A stretch of 64,000 nucleotides of DNA from NCBI GenBank assembly GCA_047967505.1, contig CM106539.1; one strand, 5' to 3'. The stretch is from Dipteris shenzhenensis (lineage: Eukaryota > Polypodiophyta > Polypodiopsida > Gleicheniales). The position numbers and the translations under genes were made by a program. The stretch's first letter is position 1, and every line of letters starts with the position of its first letter. Below, piece after piece: positions 21,323 to 30,885 of this stretch. The notes below the pieces were generated by a model, which was not told the origin of the DNA, searched no databases, and worked only from the letters and a program-made list of their open reading frames with translations.

Positions 21323-23427
21323 TTAGGTCTAGTGTCCTAGATTAGTTGTAGGCTTGCCTTAGGAGCACATGTTTTCTACTAGGTTAGTTTTTGTTTTAGT
21401 TGAGAGAATTCCATCCATGAAAATTTGAGATATTTTCGTTCTTGTGAGAGCTAGATCAATTTCTTTGATTGTGTATGAGAGACAGAGACATATTCATGTT
21501 CATGCCTCTTGAATGATTGTTCATATTAGAGATTTACTGAGAGATCCCTGTGTTTGAGAGAGATTTGAGAGAAAAGCTTTTGAGAGGGAGAGAGAGCCCA
21601 AATCTCTACCTACACCCACCTCTAAGCAAACGCCTCTCCAAAAAGATCTCCTCCTACTCATTGATGAGATGACATCTCAAAGTATAGCAATGGCAGTCCA
21701 AGTGCAACAACACAGAGATAGCAGCCTAGTCGACTCCTAGGAGGGAGCTCCAACACAAGGCCACTGACACAACAACCTACCAAAAGCACCTGCTGCTCCA
21801 GCTGCCCGGCAACGGCCTCTTCATGAGTTTCCTCTCATAGCGCCTCAGCAGCTCTAGCCTTGCAACATACTCTACAGCCTCAACTATCGGCTCACAGGCA
21901 AGCTTCACAACCGCCATATCTTCATCAATGACAAGCTAAGCGAGCTCAAAGCCAACGGATCTCTTGGCGGCTTTGGACTATCTCCAGCCACAATGAATGA
22001 CCAGCCATCTGTGCCTAGTAGCTCCAACGCCAGTTGCCCGTGAGTAACAACGCCGTAAGCTTTGAGTAGATGAGTAGTAGCCCAGGGACTCCTTTTAGAT
22101 CTCGAACACAAAGGCAACAACTCTAGCTACAGTCAACCATCTTGCACACAAGCTCTGATGCACAACTTGGCCACCATGACAGCTCCTTCAAAATCATCGA
22201 CAGGGCAACCAAGCTCACAGCTCCTCAGTAGCAATGCCAATGTAGCAAATCTCTAGTCCACTGTAGGCTCCGTGCAGTAGCAACTGATTAGCTCCATTGC
22301 CATCCTTCTGTGCTGCTCTTGATCAACAACTCACCATGGAAGGCCCTACACGCCACTCCAACACACAGCTGCAACACTGCTACTAGCACGAGCAAGGCTT
22401 TGAGTTGACGCTCACATAAGCTCATGAAACCGCAGGCCCATCTACCCACTTGAACGCTTCTCCAAATGATCTACGTCGCCCATCGTAGTTCTCTCTTGTT
22501 CATAGACCAAGGTCTCAAGACCTTAGCAAAAATCCACATGGCAGGATAAAGCTTTACCATGGTAAAGTTCAGTTAAACTTGGTTAGCCAAAGTTAGTGGT
22601 TAGTGGTGTGGTCAGGTTTCATTAAACCATGAGTTCCAAGAGCTAGTTAAGTCTATGCCGCATCTACAACTAGCCACATCTTCAGGCTACCCTAGGTGCC
22701 AAGCTAGCCTTCTAGCTTCGTGACACGTGGCAGTACCTAGTCACAATAGCCCAGTTCTCTGCCACATCACCAAGTGTCACCTAAGTACATAGCCCCTACC
22801 AAGCACAATTTGGAATTCAACATATGAATCCTTGTGACACATCATCAAGCCACCTCTTCTTCACAAAAATTTTCAATAAGACATAACTTGCAATCCAGGA
22901 GGAGTTTGCATATGCTCCAAACAGGAAAAGTAATCGCCTTTTTGAGCTCTACGCACTTGTTAGATCAAAATCATTGTTAGCAATTAGACACTGCCATTGA
23001 AGCAAAACGAACCTCATGGTAAGACTTTTGCAACAAATGGAAAACTGACACATGAATGCAAAAAGCATGTCGGAAGCATGAGTGCATGAGGTGACCATAG
23101 CCCAGAACATGGCATCCACACATAAAGCATTAAGGCACATGGTAGAACAAAGCATCATGCATCAAGCTACATCAAGCAAAGAAGAGAACTTCATCGACAT
23201 CAAGCATTGAGAAGCAATAACCTTGCCACCTTCAGCCCATATGTTTGTAAATCAAACTTGACCACCTCAGAGTAGCTATGAAAGCACCCAGGGGAGGTAT
23301 TAACATGTAAAAACCACACTTGGCCACCTTATGTAGCAATGTATGCATTAAGGGGAGGTGATGGAATGTAAACTCACATCTAATCACCTTGCAGTAGCCA
23401 ATGGATCATGGCACCAAGGGGAGGTGT
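21323..23427 (+). other. interior of the non-autonomous LTR element
   Basis: No ORF with a recognisable domain. The 5' part is compositionally distinct (agag-rich near 21500-21595, then C-rich to about 22450) and the 3' part is AT-rich. A polypurine tract (ccaaggggaggtgt) sits at 23414-23427, directly before the 3' LTR. Confidence 0.7.
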
Positions 23428-23795
23428 TGAGATATGGTGCCATGAGCACATAGATTAAAGGCTAAGGTATGGTATAGGAAAGAATTGAAGTAGCCACCCT
23501 AAAATGTGGACTACATGATGTGGATCAAGGATATCCACAAGGAGAGATGTGGATCAGAGGATCCCACATGGTTGACCATTCAAAGGGCACTCTCGATATA
23601 AGAGGCCTATCATGTATTGTTGAGTAAGAAGAAATGCACATACACTCAAGATTCTATTTATGAGTCCAAGCTAATCTATCTTGGAACCTAATTGACTTGA
23701 GGTATATGTCATGAGCACTCTCTTCATCATGTGTGCACATAGGTTTCATGTATCTTAGAGCGCTCCATAGATCCTGAGGCACACATGTTTTCTCA
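23428..23795 (+). repeat. 3' LTR of the non-autonomous element
   Basis: Starts TGAGATATGG after the polypurine tract and ends TTCTCA, followed by catac. Confidence 0.9.
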
Positions 23796-23836
23796 CATAC
23801 ACCATCCCTAACCATCGCCTGAGGTGCAGTACAATC

Positions 23837-24517
23837 CTAAGTACCCTTAGGTCTCTTGAGATGTACAATGAACTGCATATCTTTCAAAGTAATGGTACTC
23901 CTGCTCTTGTGGATGGCAGCTAACTGGACATCATCCATGAGGTCTACCAAGTACGCCTCAGCTGCATGATGTTGCAAGGCGAGGAGGGCATTTTCTAAAA
24001 AGGGCCAAGGGGCCGTCACGACCCCTCACCTGAAGAACTTGGACATAGAGCTCTGGTTGAGATCCTGCATGACCTCACGCACCACTCTAGCAAAGCTCGC
24101 CTTTAGGATAAGGAGATTGATTTACTTCTGATACTTGTAAATCTCTTGAAGTGCCACAATCCCCAATTTGAATCTATACTTCTTCACTAGAGGAGGACCC
24201 CTTTGGCCTAGACATAGAGGTGGGCTGTTGTGGTCCCCTTGGGGCTAGGTGTGGATGAGGTGGCTGACTTTCTTTTTGTGCTTGCTCTGTATGACAGAGT
24301 TGCTTGTTCTATCTTCTACTCCCTTTGTCACTCGAACTCCTCTTCAGTTTCTTCTTTGGTCTCCAACTCCTCCTCTTAGAGATGCTTCCTTTGCAGTAGA
24401 ATCTTCTCCTTACCCTTTGGGCAAGGAGGGATTAGGGTGAGGGCTAGGGGGGATCACTGTCATTATCTGATGGCACCTTCTTACCCAGCTTCCTTGCATT
24501 TGATTTTTCTTGGCCAT
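23837..24517 (-). pseudogene. histone H3-like pseudogene, possibly CENH3-like
   Basis: On the minus strand a basic tail (KSNARKLGKKVPSDNDSD) from about 24510 leads, after a low-complexity Ser/Lys/Pro stretch, into an H3 histone fold at about 24190-23840. The fold shows VALQEIYKYQK, ASFARVVREVMQDLN, ALLALQHHAAEAYLVDL and AAIHKSRSTITLKDMQ, matching the H3 N-helix, helix 1, helix 2 and loop 2/helix 3 in order. Loop 1 is longer than in canonical H3, as in centromeric H3 variants. Stops follow YQK (TAA) and FFR (TGA), and the tail is frameshifted after the ATG at 24517. No intron is apparent across the fold, although plant CENH3 genes are usually split, so a processed copy is plausible. The non-autonomous LTR element lies about 40 bp past its stop. 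Confidence 0.75.
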
Positions 24518-25063
24518 GGGGGTAGAGAGAAAGAGAGAGGGAGATGATGGGAGAGAAAGGGTGGCATGGGGGATCAAGGGCAAGTGGGAGGGGGGGTGAG
24601 AGTGTGGGAGCAGAGAGCTTATAAAATAATGAAATGAAAATGAGACCCAATTCCTTTATATAGGGCTTAAACCCTAGTTTAAAAAAATACTTGTTTTCAA
24701 CATAAACTCCAAAAACATAAAATTGGTGTAACGTTGAGCTAAGAACTTAGAATTAACCTCCAACAACTCAAATTTTCCCTTTTCTATTGCAATAGTTTTG
24801 CTTTATATAAGGTCTTTAACCCTAATTATTTAAAAATTATTATTTTTCAACATAAACTCCAAAAACATAGAATTTGTGCAACCTTGCACTGAAAACTTAT
24901 AATTAACATCCAACAACTTAAAACTCCTTTGGTATTACAATTCATAGCTTTATTCACTAACTTCATTGCATATCACATAACTAAAATTGTAAATAAATTC
25001 TAAAACTTATGCATGGGCATCCATATTTGAAGAGATAACATCATGAATCTCATATGAATCCAC
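24518..25063. other. spacer with a 140-bp duplication
   Basis: Two diverged copies of a block with ttcaacataaactccaaaaacata and aattaac(c/a)tccaacaact lie at about 24650-24790 and 24800-24940. No gene recognised. Confidence 0.6.
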
Positions 25064-25397
25064 CTATCTTCGCCCTTCTCTTTGACGGGCTGCACGCCAT
25101 CTTGCATGATTTTGTCTTGCATTTAATGAATTGCCTATTTTTCTTCTATGTTCAGCATTAACATCTCGCACTACCTTGGACACTAAGGACTCTTTGAATG
25201 CTAGTGTTGCAGTTGCTCTTATTTTGATACGCCTATACCAACATTGAGCCAATTGAACCATTGGGCTCATCTTAGTTCTACCACCCCCATGTTGGGTTGC
25301 TCTGTTATATACATAATGTGCTTGCCTGCGATCTTTCCATGCCCTGAGTGGATCACACTCTAATGCTTCCATAATGCCATGCCATGTATGGTGCATG
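25064..25397 (-). pseudogene. 3' exon of a transposase-like pseudogene, split by a copia element
   Basis: A 110-codon minus-strand frame with HGGGRTKMSPMVQLAQ and WYRRIKIRATATLAFKES, ending in an Arg-rich tail at 25064. It is directly broken by the copia 5' LTR at 25398. Across the 5.5 kb insertion, the minus strand at 30905-30886 begins an exon after a strong acceptor (ttgttttcttgttgggcag), so this exon was one piece before insertion. I cannot name the family. His/Gly and basic content together with the upstream segments suggest a DNA-element protein. Confidence 0.5.
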
Positions 25398-26089
25398 TGT
25401 TAGATATCAATGCTCCACTCTCATGTAACTATGCGGGAACTAGCTAACTCTACTTGTAAGCCCCCCATATGAGGAGAAGGCATTTGAGTAGCTCGGTTAT
25501 CCGGTAGGTCCAGGTTTGGACACCAGATGGGGGCCATGTGTGGCCTGATGGCTAGACGGCTTCAGATAGAGTTGGCACACCGCCAACTAGGCTACATGCA
25601 AGTGCGGGAAGGCATCCCTTGACTAACTGCACTGAGGGTAGATGGAGCATTTCTCGGGGAAGCCCACTCTTGGGTTGCGGGGCCCGTTTGGAGCCTCAAA
25701 TGATCCCGAATGGCTATGGGCGAATGGAAACCGTAGGTTAGTTGCTCTATTTTGCACACCAGTTCTATCGTATGGTCGGTGGCCTATTTCAAGATTGACC
25801 CCCAGTCGACCGTTTTGGACGGAGTGGGTCGGCCACCCAATTGAGCCTAACTGACTACGACTGGTGGCTATATAAGAGCAAGCCCGTGAAGCCCATTTCA
25901 TCATTGACTACAGCAACCTTGATTCCTTAGCATTCAGCCCCCGTCTTCTACTGTTTCTAGCATGCATCGCCATCTATTGTATCAATTCTACAGTAATTAA
26001 AATTTTGATTCTCCATACTATCTTGTTTTCTCTCTTGCATACGAGATCCTATTATCTGTTGAGCACATACGTTGTATTATTTTCTTACA
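25398..26089 (+). repeat. 5' LTR of the second copia element
   Basis: 692 bp, from TGTTAGATATC to TTACA. It contains a TATA-like ctatataag at 25868-25876. It lacks the extra block of about 40 bp that the 3' LTR has near 30725-30768. Confidence 0.95.
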
Positions 26090-26101
26090 TGGTATCAGAG
26101 C
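26090..26101 (+). other. primer-binding site (initiator tRNA-Met)
   Basis: TGGTATCAGAGC directly after the 5' LTR. Confidence 0.95.
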
Positions 26102-26159
26102 CTGGACTCTAGCAAGAAGATTTGGTAGTGTGTTTCTGTTTGCAAGCAGATTGTGAGAG

Positions 26160-27030
26160 ATGGCCTAGCCCGCAAGACTGCAAATCCCACCCTTCAGCGA
26201 AAGCGGAAAGTTGGATGGCTCTAACTATCCTCTGTGGAAGTTCAAGATGAAGACCATCCTAAGCGCATATGAGCTTTGGGACATTGCTACGGGGGTGGAC
26301 GTGAGGCCGGTTCCGAGACCGAATCTAGCCAATGCAGGACAACAGATAGTACCAACTGTGGATGAGATTCTCGCATGGACAAGAAGAAATGCAGATGCAC
26401 TATGTTCTATTGTCTGCAGTGTTAGTGATTTCATCATGGCGTTAATTCAACATGTCACGACAGCGGACAAGGCATGGACGGTCTTGAAAATCAGTACGAG
26501 ACCGTGAATCAGACGTGGATTCAGAATCAAGAGACTCAACTCACGAATGAAAAGTTGTCTGAGTCTGAAGCGACAGAGAAGTTCATCACCAGGGTGAAGA
26601 ATTTGCACAATTAGATGACTGCGATTGGCATCACCATCACCAGCAAGAATCTAGCACGAAGGTATATACGGATTCTCCCACCAAAGTATGACGGTCTTGT
26701 TATGGCACTGAATATGTAGAACAGAAATCCGCCCCTCAACTTTAAGGATTTCAGCGCGATGCTTCTGGAGGAGGAGATGCATCAAAAGACGAGGACTGGA
26801 GAAGATTCGGCTTTCTGGACTGGATCAAAGAAAGGTAAGGGTAAGGACTCTAGTAACCCATCTTCTTTTGATGATAAAAAAAGAAAGAAGAAGATCAAGT
26901 GCTTCTATTGCAACAAGACAGGGCGCAAGCAAAATGAGTGTCGCAAGAAGATTGTAGATGAGAAGAACGGAGTGAAGAAAGTCCAGCAACAGCGCGCAAG
27001 TAGTATCCATAGAGTTGTTCATCGCAATTG
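26160..27030 (+). pseudogene. gag: copia gag with altered CCHC knuckle
   Basis: The ATG at 26160 is followed after one codon by TAG. The frame then shows the copia gag start (KLDGSNYPLWKFKMKT), a frameshift near 26490, further stops near 26613 and 26719, and a nucleocapsid knuckle at about 26910-26950 reading CFYCNKTGRKQNEC. In the knuckle the zinc-binding His of Cys-x2-Cys-x4-His-x4-Cys is Arg. Gag would form the virus-like particle and bind element RNA. The frame ends at a TGA near 27030. Confidence 0.9.
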
Positions 27031-27424
27031 AGGAGATTTACATAGAGGCAGTTCATGTACGTGCAGATGAACCTTGGATCATTGACAGTGGTGCATCGCG
27101 CCACATGACCAGTCGGAAGGATTGGTATACCTCTCTACAGCCGGTAGGGAATGACATCATGGTAGTAGTCAGCAATGATGCAAAATGTCCAGCAAAAGGA
27201 AAAGGTACGATTGCTCTCAAGTCAGATGGAGTTGTAAAACAGTTGTTCGATGTTCTTTATGTACCAGATATCAAGAGGAACTTGTCCATTTCTACGATCA
27301 CGGATTAGGACCTCAAAGTTCAATTCGATAAGAATGGTACACAAATCCTGGATCTTCAAGGAAAGGTCGTTGGTGAAGGTACACAGCGCAACAACATTTA
27401 TGAACTCTCAGCTTTTACTGCTTG
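27015..27424 (+). pseudogene. copia aspartic protease and linker
   Basis: The active-site block is WIIDSGASRHMTSRKDWY, with Asp-Ser-Gly-Ala intact, and the usual VLYVPDIKRNL block follows. A TAG near 27309 ends the open run where copia proteins normally continue (just after ITD). A second stop (TGA) lies near 27424. Confidence 0.92.
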
Positions 27425-28386
27425 AGCGCATGCGAAGAACACTAAGCTGTGGCATGAGACGTTTGGTCATCTAAACCTTAGTTCTTTGAAGGAGATGCAT
27501 AAAAGTGGAATGATTGCAGACCTACTAGAAATTTAAGATCTACCCGATGTATGTGAAGCTTGCATGATGGGCAAGCATCATCGGCAACCCTTTCCTAAAG
27601 AGGCCAGCAGAGCAAAGGCTCCTTTAGAGCTCGTTCACACGGATCTCTGCGGAAAGATGGAGACGGAAGCTTTGGGTGGTTCCTTCTACTTCATGACGCT
27701 GATCGACAACTACAGTAGAAGGATATGGATATACTTCCTGAAGACGAAAGACGAGGCTTTCAGTAGGTTCAAGGAATGGCATGTAATGGTTGAGAAAGAA
27801 TCAGGGAGGAAGGTGAAGAAGCTGAGATTAGACAGAGGTGGAGAGTTCACATCGAGTGAATTTGAAAGTTTCTGTAAAAGTCACGGAATCAAGAGGCAGG
27901 AACCCCCACCACATACATCACAGCAAAATGGAGTAGCAGAACGCAAGATCCGCGTCATCTGTGAAATGGGCCAGAGTATGATGAAAGGGAAAGATTTGCC
28001 AAAGACTTTCTGGGCTGAAGCATGTAACACTGCAGTTTACATCCTCAATTGTAGCTACACGAAGGCTGTGAACGGGATGACTCCACTGCAAGCCTTTTCT
28101 GGTAAGAAACCTTCAGCTGCACATTTCAGAGTTTTTGGATGTGACTGTTTTATGCATGTCCCTGATGCTACCAGGACCAAATGGGAACCGAAGAGCTGGA
28201 AGTGTATTTTCTTGGGCTACAGTGAAGAGGCGAAGGGTTACCATCTCTATAACCCTGTTACCAAGAAGGTAATTGTATGTCACGATGTGGTCTTCTCAGA
28301 ACAGCCGCATCAATTGGAGGAGGATGCTTCCTTCCCAGACAACCAGGACCAAGACATCCATATAGTACCGCCACCAACAGCAGACT
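27425..28386 (+). pseudogene. copia integrase
   Basis: The GAG-pre-integrase zinc finger reads LWHETFGHLN, then after a TAA near 27536 CEACMMGKHHR, giving His-His-Cys-Cys. The core has Asp in LVHTDLCGKME, Asp in LRLDRGGEFTS and Glu in NGVAERKIR, so the D,D-35-E triad is intact. A C-terminal domain with FLGYSEEAKGYHLYN follows. The integrase would insert element cDNA into the host chromosome. The longest open part is 27564-28386 (274 codons), ending at TGA. Confidence 0.95.
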
Positions 28387-28397
28387 GAACTCCCCCA

Positions 28398-29588
28398 ATG
28401 GTGCTTGGGAGGATTCAAGACAAAGAAGATGAAGAAGAGCTTGCAGAACCACAATGGCAACGGCCATTCTCGAAGTGGGTAAAGCAGCTTTTGGATGGCA
28501 GAGAACCTCCAGCAATTGAGGAGGAACCATCCGAACACTGCCGGTCCAAGAGATTAGAGGAGCAAAGAAGGGCACAGGAACACTTGGTCAACTATGCTTT
28601 GATGACCGAAGTGATCCGTGCTGATGCACCCAAGTGTCTTGAAGAGGCACAAGGTGATGATAGGTGGATGGAGGCTATGCAGTCAGAGTATGGCTCCATA
28701 ATGAAGAACAACACTTGGGACCTTGTGGATCGACCACCAAAGCGCAAGGTAATCGGAACCAAGTGGGTGTACAAGATCAAGTACAAGTCCAACGGCACGT
28801 TGGATAAGTACAAGGCTCGGCTCGTGGCAAAAGGATTTGCACAGGTACATGGTTTTGATTATCAAGATACTTTTTCTCCCATAGCTCGACTAACCACAAT
28901 TCGTAGTGTTTTGGCTTTAGCTACCCAGGGAAGTTGGCCCGTGTTTCAGATGGATGTGAAATCCTCCTTTCTGAATGGAGATCTCAAGGAGGAGGTATAC
29001 ATGAAACAACCACCAGGTTTTGAGATCCCCGGTTCAGAAGGTAAAGTCTGCAAACTAAAGAAGGCACTTTACGGGCTGAAACAGGCCCCATGAGCGTGGT
29101 ACCAGCGAATTGATGCCTACTTTCTGCAAAACGGGTTGAGGAGGAGCCCATCTGATGCAAATTTGTATATCTTCAGAGAAGGAGGCAGGTGTATGATCGT
29201 GGTCCTTTATGTGGACAACCTTATCATAACAGGGAACCATGAAGAGAAGATCTCGCAGATGAAGCATTTGCTAGGAAGAGAGTTTAAAATGATGCATTTC
29301 TATTTGGGGATTGAAGTTTGGCAGGAGCCGAAACAGATCTTCATTTCACAGTTGAAATATGCTAGAGAGATACTGAAAGCATTTGGCATGGCTGAGTGCA
29401 AAACAGTTGGTACCCCTATGGAGGTTGACGCGAAGCTCTCAAACGAGGAATCATTACCATTGGTGGACGAAGCGAAGTACAGAAGGCTTGTGGGCAGCTT
29501 GATCTACCTGTGCAACACATGGTCAGACATTAGCTTTGCGACTGGTGTACTAAGTAGGTTTTCCAATAAGCCCCGAGGGAACCATTAG
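28398..29588 (+). pseudogene. copia reverse transcriptase
   Basis: Classic copia RT blocks are present: NNTWDLVDRPP, GTKWVYKIKY, KARLVAKGFAQ, the first catalytic Asp in FQMDVKSSFLNG, LKKALYGLKQAP and LYVDNLIITG. The last block is normally YVDD; here the second Asp is Asn. A TGA replaces the residue after KQAP, where copia RTs have Arg. A TAG near 29587 ends the frame after NH, where Trp is usual. Confidence 0.95.
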
Positions 29589-29597
29589 AGGGCAGGG

Positions 29598-30134
29598 ATG
29601 CGGGTGCTGAAATACATCAAAGGCACACTTGATTATGGCATCACCTATACCAAGGGCAACATCTTGACTGGATTCTATGACTCGGATTGGGCAAGAGACG
29701 TGGACAGCAGGAGATCAGTGACAGGGTACTTTTTCTCACTTGGATCTAGAGTTGTGTCATGGGTCAGCAAGAAGCAACCCACATTTGCTCTTTCTTCTAT
29801 CGAGGCCGAGTACAAATCTGCATGCTTTGCTTCTTGCGAGGCAGTGTGGTTGAGGAGGATTTTAGGGGACATGGGTGTAGTGCAGAACAAGCCTATGCAG
29901 TTATCATGTGACAATCAGAGTTGCATGGCGATTGCAAAGAACCCGGTGTTCCATGCTCACATAAAACACATTGAGATTCAATATCACTTTGTACGCGAGC
30001 TAATCATGGATGGAGAGGTCGACTTGGTGTATTGTCCGACTACAGAGAATGCTGCGGACATCTTCATGAAGGCTCTTGGAAGAGACCTGCTGCAGAGGCA
30101 TCTTCATCGACTTGGCATTGGGTCGAAAAAGTAA
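29598..30134 (+). pseudogene. copia RNase H
   Basis: A 178-codon open frame covers the copia RNase H domain: YDSDWARDVDSRRSVTGY, SIEAEY and SCDNQSCMAIAKNPVFH, followed by HFVRELIMDGEV. The catalytic Asp-Glu-Asp set appears intact. It ends with a normal stop 30 bp upstream of the 3' LTR. RNase H would remove the RNA template during cDNA synthesis. Confidence 0.93.
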
Positions 30135-30155
30135 GTTCACTTGCAGGTGGACATT

Positions 30156-30164
30156 GAGGGGGGG
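30156..30164 (+). other. polypurine tract
   Basis: A run of G preceded by ga, directly before the 3' LTR. It would prime plus-strand cDNA. Confidence 0.9.
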
Positions 30165-30885
30165 TGTTAGATATCAATGCTCCACTCTCGTGTAACTATG
30201 CAAGAATCAACTAACTCTACTTATAAGCCCCCCATATGAGGAGAAGGCATTTGAGTAGCTCGGTTATCCGGTAGGTCCTGGTTTGGACACCAAATGGGAA
30301 CCATGTGTGGCCTAATGGCTAGACGTCTTCAGATAGAGTTGGCACACCGCCAACTAGGCTACATGCAAGTGCGGGAAGGCATCCCTTGACTGACCGCACT
30401 GAGGGTAGATGGAGCATTTCTCGGGGTAGTCCACTCTCGGGTTGCGGGGCCCGTTTGGAGCCTTAGATGATCTCGGATGGCTGTGGGCCGAATGGAGACC
30501 GTAGGTTAGTTGCTCTGTTTTGCACACTGGTTCTATCGTATGGTCGGTGGCCTACCGACCCCCAGTCGACCGTTTTGGGTGGACTGGGTCGACCACCCAA
30601 TTGAGCCTAACCGACTACGACTGGTGGCTATATAAGAGCAAGCCCGTGAAGCCCATTTCATCACTGGCTACAACAACCTTGATTCCTTAGCATTCAGCCT
30701 CCATCTTCTACTGTTTCCACCATGCCATCGAAGCTTCTTTCATAGGAGCGCATGGCTGGGAGGCAGTGCCATCTATTGTATCAATTCTACAGTAATCAAA
30801 ATTTTGATTCTCCGTACTATCTTGTTTTCTCTCTTGCGTATGAGATCCTGTTATCTATTGAGCACAGACGTATTATTTTCTTACA
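30165..30885 (+). repeat. 3' LTR of the second copia element
   Basis: 721 bp, clearly homologous to 25398-26089 but with an extra block of about 40 bp near 30725-30768 bounded by gccatc copies and with a shorter stretch near 30553. Ends TTACA, followed by gtatg. Confidence 0.95.

Larger units (their letters stand above)
20946..23795 (+). mobile_element. non-autonomous LTR retrotransposon without gag or pol
   Basis: Two direct LTRs of about 366 bp flank a 2.1 kb interior with no gag, protease, RT, RNase H or integrase frame on either strand. The 5' LTR is followed directly by TGGTATCAGAGC. The 3' LTR is preceded by a polypurine tract. This is the layout of large retrotransposon derivatives that rely on enzymes of an autonomous relative. 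Orientation is plus. A catac pentamer lies directly after the 3' LTR and 3 bp before the 5' LTR and may be the target-site duplication, with a small change at the left end. Confidence 0.88.
25398..30885 (+). mobile_element. complete but defective Ty1-copia retrotransposon
   Basis: Two LTRs, primer-binding site, gag, protease, integrase, RT, RNase H and polypurine tract are all present in Ty1-copia order. The flanking pentamers are gcatg (25393-25397) and gtatg (30886-30890), a target-site duplication with one transition. About ten stops and one frameshift in gag make it non-functional, and RT has YVDN instead of YVDD. It sits antisense within an exon of the minus-strand transposase-like pseudogene. 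Confidence 0.95.

Noticed and set aside
23837-24517. A functional CENH3 gene
   Set aside because: Two in-frame stops in the histone fold and a frameshift after the first codons of the tail.
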